From: Citromicrobium sp. JLT1363
GTDB lineage: Bacteria > Pseudomonadota > Alphaproteobacteria > Sphingomonadales > Sphingomonadaceae
DNA length: 64,000 nt
NCBI RefSeq assembly: GCF_000186705.1
Contig: NZ_AEUE01000003.1
Coordinates: forward strand, 124,001-188,000
Direction of reading: 5' to 3'
Under the pieces are notes generated by a model. It had not been told where the DNA came from. It did no database searches and saw nothing but the letters and a program-made list of their open reading frames with translations. How positions within the stretch are numbered: the stretch's first letter is position 1; each line of letters opens with the position of its first letter. Positions 1-9,040 of this stretch are shown here, in pieces. The translations under genes and the position numbers were made by a program.

Positions 1-396
1 ATCAAGCCCGACGCCACCCGCCGCAACCTGACCGGCGCGGTCACCAAGATGCTGGAAGATGCAGGCCTGCGCGTCGTCGCTTCCAAGCGCATCCGGATGA
101 CCGAAGACCAGGCGAAGAAGTTCTACGAAGTGCACGCAGAACGCCCGTTCTACGGCGAACTGGTCGACTTCATGACCAGCGGCCCCGTGGTCGTGCAGGT
201 CCTCGAAGGCGAAGACGCCGTGAAGCGCAATCGCGACGTGATGGGCGCGACCAACCCGGCCGACGCCGAAGAGGGCACGATCCGCAAGGCCTTCGCCGAA
301 TCGATCGAAGCCAACTCGGTCCACGGTTCGGACAGCGACGAGAACGCCGCAACCGAAATCGCGTTCTTCTTCAGCGACGACGAAATCGTCGGCTAA
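1..396 (+). CDS. ndk: Nucleoside diphosphate kinase (5' truncated by window edge)
   Basis: Catalyses phosphate transfer from ATP to NDPs through a phosphohistidine, balancing the cytosolic NTP and dNTP pools. The reading frame is open from base 1 and begins with IKPDATRRN, the usual start of the NDK fold, so about nine N-terminal residues lie outside the window. The active-site histidine sits in NSVHGSDS near fragment residue 108, and the C-terminus ([10 protein letters not shown]) is complete. The 131 residues seen fit the usual 140 or so. A strong intrinsic terminator follows 28 bases after the stop, so ndk ends its transcript. Confidence 0.97.
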   Translation: MKPDATRRNLTGAVTKMLEDAGLRVVASKRIRMTEDQAKKFYEVHAERPFYGELVDFMTSGPVVVQVLEGEDAVKRNRDVMGATNPADAEEGTIRKAFAESIEANSVHGSDSDENAATEIAFFFSDDEIVG

Positions 397-423
397 AGAC
401 CTTCACCGAACGGTTGGAAAAAG

Positions 424-453
424 AGGGCTCCGGAGCGATCCGGGGCCCTTTTT
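424..453 (+). terminator. Intrinsic terminator of ndk
   Basis: An 11-bp stem (AGGGCTCCGGA with TCCGGGGCCCT, one G-U pair) closes a GCGA tetraloop and is followed by a T run. It lies directly downstream of the ndk stop. The rest of the gap to 639 shows no gene or obvious signal. Confidence 0.9.
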
Positions 454-639
454 GCTTGGTCGTTGAAGGCATCCAAAGCGTGATCGCCGGGAAAGGGCGG
501 CGCGCGTTGCCCTCCGGCTGAGGTCACGATAACCGCCTCCTGGATCGTTCGTGCCGTTCTGCGAACCATTTCGCCATGTTTCCGGTTCCGCCTCGAACTC
601 GGTCATCGAAGCTGGGCGGGCCGCTACCTGAAGTCCGCT

Positions 640-1614
640 CTAAAACTCTTCCGCCGCATCGATCAGCCTCGTCAGCCGCTTGGGCGCGACGCTGCGCCAT
701 GAGCGTTCCAGCCAGTGTTGCACCTGGTCCCAGTCGCAGTCCGGGCGATTGAGCGCGATGCCGACCCAGCCGGTCGCGTGGTAATAGGCGGGGCGGAAGA
801 ACACTTCGGGGTCGCGCTCCACCAGATTGGCCAGTTCGTCCTGCCCGCTTGTTTTCGCGAGCAGCGCGATCTGGTGCGCGCCGTGGTGGCGATCTGCGAA
901 ATGGGCGAAGAACTTGCCGGTCTTGCCCGCGATCTTGAAGGCGGGGGAGCCGTGGCTGGCCTGTTCCTCTGCCTCGGGCAGGGCCAGCGCCAGTTCGCGC
1001 ACCCGGCGCAGCAGCCAGTCGGCATCGTAGGGCCGCGAGACATAGTCCGCCAGCACGCGCGGGTAGAGCTGATGCTCGGCCACCTGCACCCGAAGGGCCA
1101 GCGTTTCGGGCGTGTCGCCCGCCATCACCGCGACCTGCGCCTGCCCAAGCACCTCCCCCCCATCGAGTTCGGTACTGACCAGATGCACGGATGCGCCCGC
1201 AATCTCGTCGCCCGCCTCCAGCGCGCGGGCGTGGGTCTGCAGCCCCTTGTATTTCGGCAGGAGCGAGGGGTGGATGTTGAGCATCCGGCCCTCCCACCGC
1301 TTCACGAAGTCATCGCCGATCACGCGCATGTAGCCCGCCAGCGCCACGAATTGCGCGCCGCTGTCGCGGATCGCGGCATCCATCGCGGCGTCGTGCCCGG
1401 CGCGGTCCATGCCCTTGTGCGAGCATGCGAAGGTGGCAATCCCTTCGGCCTCCGCGATGGCGAGTCCGCCCGCGTGCGGATCGTTGCTGGCGACCAGCAC
1501 GATCTCGAACGGCGCGCCCTGCCTGCTGGCATAGAGCAGCGCGGCCATGTTGGTCCCGGCGCCCGAAATCAGCACCGCGATCCTGGCGCGCGGTGCAGCG
1601 ACGTCAGTGCTCAT
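640..1614 (-). CDS. purN: Phosphoribosylglycinamide formyltransferase PurN fused to an MmcQ/YjbR-like domain
   Basis: The N-terminal part, residues 10 to about 195, is GAR transformylase, third step of de novo purine synthesis, using 10-formyl-THF. It shows the start motif VLISGAGTNM and the catalytic residues N113 and H115 (MLNIHPSLLP) and D151 (ELDGG). PurN normally ends at about 190 to 215 residues; here the frame runs on to 324. Residues about 197 to 324 (YDADWLLRRVRELALALPE, then SHGSPAFKIAGK, later GWVGIALN) look like a full MmcQ/YjbR (DUF419) domain of the double-wing type. It sits 5 bases behind purM, so one transcript is likely. The fold of the tail is recognised from motifs; its role is unknown. 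Confidence 0.9.
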   Translation of the reverse strand: MSTDVAAPRARIAVLISGAGTNMAALLYASRQGAPFEIVLVASNDPHAGGLAIAEAEGIATFACSHKGMDRAGHDAAMDAAIRDSGAQFVALAGYMRVIGDDFVKRWEGRMLNIHPSLLPKYKGLQTHARALEAGDEIAGASVHLVSTELDGGEVLGQAQVAVMAGDTPETLALRVQVAEHQLYPRVLADYVSRPYDADWLLRRVRELALALPEAEEQASHGSPAFKIAGKTGKFFAHFADRHHGAHQIALLAKTSGQDELANLVERDPEVFFRPAYYHATGWVGIALNRPDCDWDQVQHWLERSWRSVAPKRLTRLIDAAEEF

Positions 1615-1619
1615 GAGTC

Positions 1620-2741
1620 TCAGTGATCATGCTGGGCGACCCAGTCGCTCTGCGCGGACCACAGGCCTGCCGTTCCGTCGACATCGCAGCCGCGCGTCCC
1701 CGCCTCGACCTCGCCGATGGCGAACACGGTTTCGCCCGCCTGCGTCAGCCTTTCGGTAACTGCCTGCGCGTTCTCCTGCGTTACCATCAGCACCATGCCG
1801 ATGCCGCAGTTGAAAGTGCGCGCCAGCTCGCCCGGCTCGATGTTTCCCTGCGCCTGCAGGAAAGACATCAGGCGCGGCAGCGGCCAGCGCGATGCGTGGA
1901 CCTTCGCGCGGGTGCCATCGGGCAGGGCGCGCGGGATATTCTCCAGCAGGCCGCCGCCGGTAATGTGTGCCAGCCCGTCGATCAGCCCGTCACGGATCAG
2001 CGGCAGCAGGCTGGCGACGTAGATCCGCGTCGGCTCCATCAGGTGGTCGACCAGCAGCTTGTCCTGGTCGAACAGGGCGGGGCGGTCCATCTTCCAGCCC
2101 TTGTCCCCGGCCAGTCGCCGTACCAGCGAGAAGCCGTTGGAATGCACGCCCGAACTGGCGAGCCCCAGCAGCACATGGCCGGGTGCGATTCGCTCTCCGG
2201 TAAGCTGCGCCCCACGCTCCACCGCGCCGACGCAGAAGCCCGCAAGGTCATAGTCGCCCGGCGAATACATGCCCGGCATTTCGGCGGTCTCGCCGCCGAC
2301 CAGCGCGCATCCCGCCTGCTTGCAGCCTTCCGCAATCCCCGCAATCACGCGTTCGGCGACGCCGCTCTCCAGCTTGCCGGTGGCGAAATAATCGAGGAAG
2401 AACAGCGGCTCTGCGCCCTGCACGATCAGGTCGTTCACGCACATCGCCACCAGATCGACGCCCACGGTGTCGTGCCGGTCGTGATCGATGGCCAGTTTCA
2501 GCTTGGTGCCCACGCCGTCGTTCGCGGCGACCAGCAGCGGGTCCTTGAACCCGGCGGCTTTCGGATCGAAGAAGGCACCGAAGCCGCCCAGTTCGGCATC
2601 CGCGCCCGGTCGCGCGGTCGCGCGGACAAGCGGTCCGATCGCCTTGACGAGGGCATTGCCCGCCTCGATCGAGACGCCTGCGCCTTCGTAGGTGTAGCTT
2701 TTTGTGCCGTCGGCTTTGTCTGCATCGCTCATGCGGGCCAC
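1620..2741 (-). CDS. purM: Phosphoribosylformylglycinamidine cyclo-ligase
   Basis: Converts FGAM to AIR with ATP in the cytosol, fifth step of purine synthesis. The 373-residue length fits the family. It carries the SYTYEGAGV start, the glycine-rich [10 protein letters not shown] segment, [12 protein letters not shown] and [12 protein letters not shown], all hallmarks of PurM. The annotated start MARMSDADK could equally be the ATG three codons later (2732). It lies upstream of purN with a 5-base gap, the usual alphaproteobacterial purM-purN pair, and is divergent from the gene at 2805 with only 63 bases between them, so both promoters must share that interval. Confidence 0.97.
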   Translation of the reverse strand: MARMSDADKADGTKSYTYEGAGVSIEAGNALVKAIGPLVRATARPGADAELGGFGAFFDPKAAGFKDPLLVAANDGVGTKLKLAIDHDRHDTVGVDLVAMCVNDLIVQGAEPLFFLDYFATGKLESGVAERVIAGIAEGCKQAGCALVGGETAEMPGMYSPGDYDLAGFCVGAVERGAQLTGERIAPGHVLLGLASSGVHSNGFSLVRRLAGDKGWKMDRPALFDQDKLLVDHLMEPTRIYVASLLPLIRDGLIDGLAHITGGGLLENIPRALPDGTRAKVHASRWPLPRLMSFLQAQGNIEPGELARTFNCGIGMVLMVTQENAQAVTERLTQAGETVFAIGEVEAGTRGCDVDGTAGLWSAQSDWVAQHDH

Positions 2742-2804
2742 GTCTTACGCTTTCGCGCTTGGAAATCCATCGCCACTTGGGCAAAAGGCTGCCAGCTTTC
2801 CCCC

Positions 2805-4085
2805 ATGACTCTCCCAGCCACCCCCTTGCCGCGCATCGCACTCGTCCTGCTCGCCCTTCTGGGCGGGCTCGCCGCGCTGTATGCGGGCGGCGCCTTCGCG
2901 CAGGTGGAAGGGGATCGCGGGATCGCCCCGCTGATGGCCAGCACGGACATCAACGTGGGCGGGATCGAGGTGAACGTCACCGCCGACACGGCGGAGGAAG
3001 CGCGGCAGACCGCGTGGAAGGAAGCACAGCGCAAGGCGTGGGAAAAGCTGGGCGGGCCCGATATTTCGGACGGCCAGCTGATGGGCCTCGTCTCGGCCAT
3101 CGTGATCCAGCACGAGGAAGCGGGCCCCCGGCGCTATGTCGCAACGCTGGGCGTGGCGTTCGACCGGCAGAAGGCGGCGGGCTATCTCGGCCGTTCGGGC
3201 GAGACGCGCCGGTCTGCGCCCATGCTGCTGCTGCCGGTTACGCTGAGCGCGGGCAGCGAACTGATGTACCAGCAGGTCAATCCGTGGCAGCGCGCCTGGG
3301 CCGAATACCAGCCCGGCGCCAGCCGGATCGACTATGTCCGCCCCACCGGCGCGGGCGGCGAATCGCTCCTGCTCACCTATGGCCAGACGGGCCGCCGCAG
3401 CCGCAACTGGTGGGCCACCATCCTCGACCAGTTCGGCGCAGCCGACGTGCTCGTGCCGATTGCGGAGATCGATTACAGCTTCCCCGGCGGGCCGGTGACC
3501 GGGCGCTTCACCGCGCGGCACGGACCCGACAACGAATATCTGGGCAGCTTCACCTTGCGCGCGAAAAGCCCGCGCGAACTGCCCGCGATGCTCGAACGGG
3601 CGGTGGCGCGGTTCGACGAGATGTTCGTGGAAGCGCTGGCGGAGGGCACGATCAAGCCCGATCCCACGCTCAGCCGCGGTTCGGGCATGATGGATTCGCA
3701 GATCGCCCGCCTGATCGAACAGAGCCGCGCGATCCTTGCCCGCGCGGAGGCTGCGCGCAACGCGGCGACACAGACTCAGGAAGAGGAAGACGTGGCCGAC
3801 GCCAATACCGCGCAGGCGGGCGCGGCCGCCGGGGGCGAGGGCGCCAGCGTCATCAACCTGTTCATCAACTTCCCGACGCCCGACGCCTCCGCTTTCGACG
3901 CAGGGCTTGCGGCCGTGCGCGGCACGCCGGGCGTGCGCGGTGCGTCGGTTTCCAGCACCGCGATCGGCGGGACTTCGGTGATGAGCGTGAGCTATGCCGG
4001 CACCCTCGACGAGCTGGTCGGCGCGATCGCCTCGCGCGGCTACAACGTCCAGCGCGCGGGCACCAATCTCACCATCAGCCGCTAG
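2805..4085 (+). CDS. Secreted protein with C-terminal HMA-like domain
   Basis: A 426-residue exported protein. Residues 8 to 32 form a hydrophobic signal or anchor ending in GGAFAQ. The central part (DINVGGIEVNVTADTAEEAR onward) resembles periplasmic DUF2066-type proteins, with a low-complexity EEE/Ala-rich linker near residues 320 to 345. The last 70 residues (FINFPTPDASAFDAGLAAVRG) look like a ferredoxin-like heavy-metal-associated fold but lack a CxxC metal site. The ATG at 2805 is chosen because it begins the signal peptide; the frame is open further upstream but there it is antisense to purM. It is followed 14 bases later by hdaA, so the two are probably cotranscribed. Function unknown. 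Confidence 0.85.
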   Translation: MTLPATPLPRIALVLLALLGGLAALYAGGAFAQVEGDRGIAPLMASTDINVGGIEVNVTADTAEEARQTAWKEAQRKAWEKLGGPDISDGQLMGLVSAIVIQHEEAGPRRYVATLGVAFDRQKAAGYLGRSGETRRSAPMLLLPVTLSAGSELMYQQVNPWQRAWAEYQPGASRIDYVRPTGAGGESLLLTYGQTGRRSRNWWATILDQFGAADVLVPIAEIDYSFPGGPVTGRFTARHGPDNEYLGSFTLRAKSPRELPAMLERAVARFDEMFVEALAEGTIKPDPTLSRGSGMMDSQIARLIEQSRAILARAEAARNAATQTQEEEDVADANTAQAGAAAGGEGASVINLFINFPTPDASAFDAGLAAVRGTPGVRGASVSSTAIGGTSVMSVSYAGTLDELVGAIASRGYNVQRAGTNLTISR

Positions 4086-4099
4086 AGCGGAGGACCAGC

Positions 4100-4738
4100 G
4101 TGGGTCGATCCGTTTCGCAGATTGCGCTCCCCTTGCCCCCGGCGCGGGAGGGGGATCCGGACAGCATCGTGATCGGCAACGCGAATCAGGCGGTGGTCGA
4201 AGCCTTGCGCGATCCCTCGGGCTGGCCTTTCCGCACCGCGATCCTGCGCGGGGCCGCCGGTTCGGGCAAGACGCTGCTGGGCCGCTGGTTCGCTGCCGCA
4301 GGGCTGGGAGAGACCATCGACGGCGCCGACACCATCGACGAGACGGCGCTGTTCCACCGCTGGAACCGCGCGCAGGAAGACGGCACGCCGCTGCTGCTGA
4401 TCCCCGACGCCGACATTGATGGCGAGGAAGGCTGGGAGATCGCGCTGCCCGATCTCCGGTCGCGGCTGGGCGCCGCGCTCGCGCTGGAGATCGGCACGCC
4501 GGACGACGATATGATGCGCGATCTGATCGTGAGCCATGCGGAGCGGCGCGGGCTCGTCCTGCCCGAAGATGCGCTCGCCTACGTGGTGCCGCGCATGACG
4601 CGCAGCTTCGCGGCGGCCGAACGCTTCGTGGCCACGCTGGACCGTCTCGCTCTGGAACGACAGGCGCGGCCCACACGTAATCTGTGCCGCGATGCCCTCG
4701 AATACGTCGATGGTCCCGCGCAAGGCCGCTTGATTTAG
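4100..4738 (+). CDS. hdaA: HdaA-like DnaA-family replication regulator
   Basis: A 212-residue DnaA paralogue lacking the DNA-binding domain, as in Hda/HdaA, which with the DnaN clamp stimulates ATP hydrolysis by DnaA and limits re-initiation. Residues 7-12, QIALPL, match the clamp-binding motif. The P-loop GAAGSGKT is at 51-58. The Walker B region reads LLLIPDAD, so the normal acidic pair is degenerate. The C-terminal RMTRSFAAAERFV resembles the sensor 2 helix. The GTG start is supported by a GGAGG six bases upstream (4089-4093). Position behind purMN and the HMA-like gene is usual in sphingomonads. Confidence 0.88.
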   Translation: MGRSVSQIALPLPPAREGDPDSIVIGNANQAVVEALRDPSGWPFRTAILRGAAGSGKTLLGRWFAAAGLGETIDGADTIDETALFHRWNRAQEDGTPLLLIPDADIDGEEGWEIALPDLRSRLGAALALEIGTPDDDMMRDLIVSHAERRGLVLPEDALAYVVPRMTRSFAAAERFVATLDRLALERQARPTRNLCRDALEYVDGPAQGRLI

Positions 4739-4767
4739 CGAATGAAGGGTGAAACACTCGTGAGACG

Positions 4768-5472
4768 ATGTTCGTGGGTCTGATCGACTATCTCGACTCC
4801 GTGAAAAAGCGGGACCCCGCGCCACGTTCGCGGTGGGAAGTGCTGCTCTATCCGGGCGTGCTTGCGCTGGGCCTGCATCGGCTGGCGCACTGGCTGTTCG
4901 AGGCGCGGCTGTATTTCCTCGCCCGGCTGGTCAATCATTTCTCGCGCTTCCTGACCGCGATCGACATCCATCCGGGCGCAAAGATCGGGCGGTATTTCTT
5001 CATCGACCATGGCTTCACCGTGATCGGCGAGACCGCGGAGATCGGCGACTGGGTGACGATCTACCAGTGCGTGACGCTGGGCGGCACCAACCCGACCAAC
5101 GGCAAGGCGGGCAAGCGCCACCCGACCATCAACGATTATGCCATCATCGGTTCGGGCGCGCAGGTGATCGGGCCGATCACGGTCGGCGAACGCGCGCGCA
5201 TCGGGGCCAATGCCGTGGTGACCGACGATGTGCCCGACGGCGCGACGATGATCGGCATGAAGGCGCGCTCCACGCTGGTCCCGGCGGAGGAATGGCTGCG
5301 CGAGTTCATCCCCTATGGCACGCCATGCGACGAACCGTGCGAGGATCAGACGATCGGCGGCAAGCGACGGACCGACGCGCTGGAGGCGGAAATGGCTGCG
5401 CTCCGCGCCGAGGTGGAAGCGCTCAAGGCCGCGCAATCCGACGAACCCCGGCGCAGCGGAACGGGTAGCTGA
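4768..5472 (+). CDS. cysE: Serine O-acetyltransferase, EpsC type
   Basis: Acetylates L-serine from acetyl-CoA, the first step of cysteine synthesis. The 234-residue protein has the short EpsC layout: helical N-terminus, then a left-handed beta-helix of hexapeptide repeats (IGETAEIGDWVTI, IGSGAQVIGPITVG). The catalytic acidic residue and histidine sit in DIHPGAKIG (about 66-68) and FIDHGF (His81). The tail from about 202 is an Ala/Glu-rich short coiled coil. Its TGA overlaps the ATG of the next gene by one base (TGATG), which suggests translational coupling. Confidence 0.95.
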   Translation: MFVGLIDYLDSVKKRDPAPRSRWEVLLYPGVLALGLHRLAHWLFEARLYFLARLVNHFSRFLTAIDIHPGAKIGRYFFIDHGFTVIGETAEIGDWVTIYQCVTLGGTNPTNGKAGKRHPTINDYAIIGSGAQVIGPITVGERARIGANAVVTDDVPDGATMIGMKARSTLVPAEEWLREFIPYGTPCDEPCEDQTIGGKRRTDALEAEMAALRAEVEALKAAQSDEPRRSGTGS

Positions 5473-5825
5473 TGGTCGGCAATCCAGGCGGCACCGTGCT
5501 CGCCTTCCCCGGATCGAAGCCAAATCAGGTGGGCTTTGCGCGGGAAGAGCTGATGCGCATCCTCGATCTTTACGGCCGGATGGTCGCGGCGGGCGAATGG
5601 CGCGACTATGCGATGGATTTCGGACGCGATGCCGCCAGCTTCGCGGCGTTTCGCCGCACCGCCGAACGCCCGCAGGCGCGGGTGGAAAAGCGCCCCTCGC
5701 TGCGCAACCGGCAGGGCATGTGGACGCTTTTCGGCGAACACGGGCAGGTCCTCAAGCGCGGGCACGATCTGGCGGGCGTGCTGGCCCCGCTGGAACGGCG
5801 GCTGGTCAAGGCCATCGACGACTAG
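5472..5825 (+). CDS. DUF2794 family protein
   Basis: A 117-residue cytosolic protein of the DUF2794 family, which is confined largely to alphaproteobacteria and has no known role. It shows the family's VGFAREELMRILDLYGRMVAAGEWRDYA-type start (split here by position 20-45) and a C-terminal GVLAPLERRLVKAI. It begins inside the cysE stop codon and ends before a strong terminator, so cysE and this gene form the end of a transcript. A link to sulfur metabolism is only suggested by that coupling. Confidence 0.9.
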   Translation: MVGNPGGTVLAFPGSKPNQVGFAREELMRILDLYGRMVAAGEWRDYAMDFGRDAASFAAFRRTAERPQARVEKRPSLRNRQGMWTLFGEHGQVLKRGHDLAGVLAPLERRLVKAIDD

Positions 5826-5848
5826 GGCCTCGCTGCGAGCCGCATGAC

Positions 5849-5889
5849 AAAAGGCCCGCCATCTTCAGCGATGGCGGGCCTTTTCTTTT
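5849..5889. terminator. Bidirectional terminator between DUF2794 and the 5908 gene
   Basis: Perfect 11-bp stem GGCCCGCCATC / GATGGCGGGCC around a TTCAGC loop (5853-5880), with AAAA on the left and TTTTCTTTT on the right. It can end transcription from both convergent sides. Confidence 0.92.
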
Positions 5890-5907
5890 CTCCCAATCGC
5901 GCGCTGG

Positions 5908-7071
5908 TCAGGCTGGAGCGGCGACCAGATCACGCTCGCTGCTGGGCAGGGCATCGCGCCAGTCTTCGGGTACGATCCCCATCACGCCGCGGCGGATCGG
6001 TGCCCAGAAGGCCGAGAGCGACAGCAGCGCCGACCCGATCACCAGTGCCGTGAGTGCCACGGTCAGTTCCACCGCGCCGAAGCGGTCGAACAGGAAGGCC
6101 AGCGCCACCAGCACGTAGATCAGCGCGGAGACGAGCAGCGCGCGCCGATCCACGATCAGCGCCACGATGCCGAAGGCGATGTAGATCGCCAGCACGGCGA
6201 TCGCCTTGCCCACTCCGATTTCCGAACCGCCCATTACGCCCAGCGTGTAGAAGATCGGGTGCGCGATCATCGGCGCGGCGAGCAGGTGCAGCCAGAAGGC
6301 CACATCGCTGCGCCGCGTCGTGCGTGCCGGGTCTTTCAGATCCCACACCATCGCGAAGGCGAAGATGGCCAGTCCGGCCACGAAGGTGAGCCACAGGGCG
6401 ACATCGCCCTGGTCGAGACCGGTCGGTTCGAGTGCAGCGACAATCAGGCCGATCAGCGTCGCGGCAAGCGCTGCGGAGCCTGCCGCCACCGTGATCGGCA
6501 CCTTGAAGCGCAGCCAGTGCAGCCATGCGGCCAGCGCGGCAATCACGCCCGCTCCGGCCACGAAATAGCCCGCGATCGGTTCGCTCTGTTCGGTACCGAC
6601 AAGCGCCACGCCGAGCGCGGTGCAGCCGACGAACACGCCGCCGACGAAGCCGAGCAGCAGGATGATGGAGGGCAGGGCCATCCGGCGGCGCAAAGTGAAG
6701 AATTCCGCCAGCGGCCAGCATGTGAGCGCGATCAGCCCGGCGGCGATGGCGATCTGCGTCGCGGTTCGCAGACCGGAAAGCTGCTGGTAAGCCTGGTATT
6801 CGGCTTCGGTCCACTCGCTTCCCCAGTCCCACGCGGGAACCTCGACGAGCATGTTGCCCAGCTGCTGTCCGATCGCGCCTGCGGCGAACAGCATGATGGC
6901 GATGCCGATGGCGACGAAGATGTCGTTGAAGGAATTGAGGAGCTTGAAGTTCTCCTCGTCCCCGCGCGAGATGCCGCGCACCTCGCTCATGTGCGCGCGG
7001 AAGGATGCGGCAGCATCCTCGCTCAGCGCGCCCGCCGCGACGGCGGAATTGATATCGTCTTCGGAATACAC
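5908..7071 (-). CDS. DUF2157-like polytopic membrane protein
   Basis: A 387-residue inner-membrane protein. The first 50 residues are soluble (MYSEDDINSAVAAGALSE), followed by about ten hydrophobic segments such as IFVAIGIAIMLFAAGAIG, TQIAIAAGLIALTCWPLA and LTVALTALVIGSALLSL. The soluble start followed by many helices resembles DUF2157 proteins, whose function is unknown. It has its own promoter region (7072-7174) and ends at the bidirectional terminator. No catalytic motif is visible. Confidence 0.85.
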   Translation of the reverse strand: MYSEDDINSAVAAGALSEDAAASFRAHMSEVRGISRGDEENFKLLNSFNDIFVAIGIAIMLFAAGAIGQQLGNMLVEVPAWDWGSEWTEAEYQAYQQLSGLRTATQIAIAAGLIALTCWPLAEFFTLRRRMALPSIILLLGFVGGVFVGCTALGVALVGTEQSEPIAGYFVAGAGVIAALAAWLHWLRFKVPITVAAGSAALAATLIGLIVAALEPTGLDQGDVALWLTFVAGLAIFAFAMVWDLKDPARTTRRSDVAFWLHLLAAPMIAHPIFYTLGVMGGSEIGVGKAIAVLAIYIAFGIVALIVDRRALLVSALIYVLVALAFLFDRFGAVELTVALTALVIGSALLSLSAFWAPIRRGVMGIVPEDWRDALPSSERDLVAAPA

Positions 7072-7174
7072 CGGCCAAGCCTCCCCTGCCTGTTCAGCGC
7101 AAAAGGCTAGGACTGGTGTATTACGCTGTCAATACAGCACGACGGTATGCGTTCGCCTTCCCGGCACGCGTGCC

Positions 7175-7840
7175 CTATTCGAACACTGCGCGCATGTTCA
7201 CCTCGGTATTCTGTGCCGACGTGATGTCGCGGATGATGGTGCGCAGCAGGAACGCGCAGGCGATCAGCATCGCGCCCGCCACGACGGAGAGCGCAATGGC
7301 GATGGTGATGCTGTCGCCGGTGCCGTAGGACGTCATCCGCAGGCTCACGTTCGAGAGGATGTTGCCAACGATCCAGAGCCCCCACCACGCGCCGATCGCG
7401 CCGGGTGCCGGGTCGCCATAGCTGTCGCTCTCGAAGTGGCTCTCGCTCCACAATTCGCGCATCGCCTGGAACGGCTTGAACAGGTTCATGATCGGCACGA
7501 AGAACCACCCCACGGCCCAGCCGGGCGAGGTTTCCATCTCGATCCCGCGATCTCTCAGATTGGCGTGCGCACGGTAAATCCACATGCTCACCAGCACGAC
7601 CGAGCCGACGAAGATCACGAACATGAGAATGGCGGCGAGGCCGTAGGCGTCTTCCAGCGGGCCGGGGGTCAGGCTCATCAGGTCGACGAGGCCGGCCAGT
7701 TCGAGCAGCTCGAACACCAGGACGATCGCCGAGATTCCGATATAGGCGAAAATGGCATATTCGGCGTTGCGTGCGCGCGAGCTCAGCCGCGCGAAGTCGT
7801 TATCCGTGCCGGTCGCGGCCGGGTATTCGGTTGTGGTCAT
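7175..7840 (-). CDS. DUF4328 membrane protein
   Basis: A 221-residue inner-membrane protein with four or five hydrophobic helices (YAIFAYIGISAIVLVFELLE, LAAILMFVIFVGSVVLVSMW, ALSVVAGAMLIACAFLL). The stretch WIYRAHANLRDRG followed by SPGWAVGWFFVPIMNLFKP is the signature of DUF4328. Its biochemical role is unknown. It stands alone between gaps of about 100 to 120 bases. Confidence 0.88.
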   Translation of the reverse strand: MTTTEYPAATGTDNDFARLSSRARNAEYAIFAYIGISAIVLVFELLELAGLVDLMSLTPGPLEDAYGLAAILMFVIFVGSVVLVSMWIYRAHANLRDRGIEMETSPGWAVGWFFVPIMNLFKPFQAMRELWSESHFESDSYGDPAPGAIGAWWGLWIVGNILSNVSLRMTSYGTGDSITIAIALSVVAGAMLIACAFLLRTIIRDITSAQNTEVNMRAVFE

Positions 7841-7962
7841 GCAAAAATCCCCCGGAGGGATCGCCGACTGGTGCGCGGCTCTCCTGCCCCCCCGAGGGAT
7901 GAATATTCCGATCGGGCCCGGCGCGCTATCGAAAAAGAGCGCGGGGCCTTCGGGTTTTTGGC

Positions 7963-8892
7963 TTAGCCGCGTGCGCTGCCCGGCCCGCTGCCCGTCACCT
8001 TCTGCATGGCAGCGAGGATCGCGCCCGACTGCTCCTGGCCCGACTGCGGGGCCTTGAGGTTGGACTGTTCGCTGATCTTGTCCCAGTTCTCGGCAAAGCC
8101 TTCGACCGTGCGCTCACCCTCGGGCAGCCACACTGCGTCGTTCATCACCACCCATGCCGAGTGGAAGCCGCCCGCGCCCGCGCCGACGATGGCGTTGGTC
8201 GGGGAATCTTCGCTGACGAGGTAGAGCGCGGCGGGAACCACGTTTTCCGGCGCGAACAGCTCGAAGGCTTCCTTGGGGAACAGGTCTTCGGTCATCCGCG
8301 TGCCCGCGACGGGCGCCAGCGTGTTGACCTTGATGTTGTACTTCGCGCCTTCGAGCTGGAGCGTCTTGGTCAGGCCGGCAAGGCCCAGCTTGGCCGCGCC
8401 GTAGTTCGCCTGGCCGAAATTGCCGAACAGGCCGGTGGAGCTGGCGGTCATCAGGATGCGGCCATAGGCCTGTTCGCGCATGGTTTCCCACACGGCCTTG
8501 GTGGCGTTGGCCGATCCGTTGAGGTGCACGTCGACCACGAATTCGAAATCGGCCGGCTCCATCTTGGCGAAGCTCTTGTCGCGCAGGACGCCGGCATTGT
8601 TGATAAGAACGTGGACGCCGCCCCACTTCTGCTTGGCGTCGGCGACCATCTTTTCCATCTGCTCGTATTCGGTGACCGACGCGCCGTTGGCCATCGCTTC
8701 GCCGCCCGCGCGCTCGATTTCCTCGACCACTGCCGAAGCCGCGTCGGAAGACCCGGTGCCGTCACGCGAACCGCCCAGATCGTTCACCACGACCTTCGCG
8801 CCGCGCCGTCCGAGTTCGAGCGCATAGGCACGGCCAAGGCCGCCGCCTGCACCGGTTACAATGGCGACTTTGTCTTTGAACGAGATGCTCAT
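7963..8892 (-). CDS. SDR family dehydrogenase, MFE-2-like 3-hydroxyacyl-CoA dehydrogenase type
   Basis: A 309-residue short-chain dehydrogenase. The Rossmann motif TGAGGGLG is at 13-20, NNAG at 98-101, and the catalytic Ser151 or 152, Tyr164 and Lys168 lie in [20 protein letters not shown]. The [10 protein letters not shown] insertion after the second strand and the overall length match the (3R)-hydroxyacyl-CoA dehydrogenase domain of peroxisomal multifunctional enzyme 2 and its bacterial relatives, so fatty acyl-CoA oxidation is likely. The substrate is inferred only. It is monocistronic as far as can be seen. Confidence 0.9.
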   Translation of the reverse strand: MSISFKDKVAIVTGAGGGLGRAYALELGRRGAKVVVNDLGGSRDGTGSSDAASAVVEEIERAGGEAMANGASVTEYEQMEKMVADAKQKWGGVHVLINNAGVLRDKSFAKMEPADFEFVVDVHLNGSANATKAVWETMREQAYGRILMTASSTGLFGNFGQANYGAAKLGLAGLTKTLQLEGAKYNIKVNTLAPVAGTRMTEDLFPKEAFELFAPENVVPAALYLVSEDSPTNAIVGAGAGGFHSAWVVMNDAVWLPEGERTVEGFAENWDKISEQSNLKAPQSGQEQSGAILAAMQKVTGSGPGSARG

Positions 8893-8996
8893 GAGGGGAC
8901 TCTCCGCTTGGCGTTTCTAGTAAGAAAATCGGCAGCGGAGTGGCAGGTTCCGGCCATTCTGGCAACACCGCCGAAGCAAGCGCCGGATGCCGTAGG

Positions 8997-9027
8997 GGCA
9001 GGCCGCGCCTGCATCGCGCGGCCTGCC
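8997..9027. terminator. Strong hairpin downstream of the prolyl oligopeptidase gene
   Basis: Perfect 12-bp stem GGCAGGCCGCGC / GCGCGGCCTGCC with a 7-base loop, 14 bases past the stop of the leftward peptidase gene. There is no T run on the minus strand, so termination or 3' end protection is inferred. Confidence 0.55.
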
Positions 9028-9040
9028 ATTTTGCGGCGCC

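Noticed and set aside
4120-4155. CTCCCC...GGGAGGGGG run resembling the palindromic repeat at 44172
   Set aside because: It is inside the hdaA coding frame (ALPLPPAR) and lacks the perfect 10-bp stem, so it is coincidence.
2745-4757. A 670-codon minus-strand frame
   Set aside because: Antisense to the HMA-like gene and hdaA; its product is Arg/Ala-rich with no recognisable motif.
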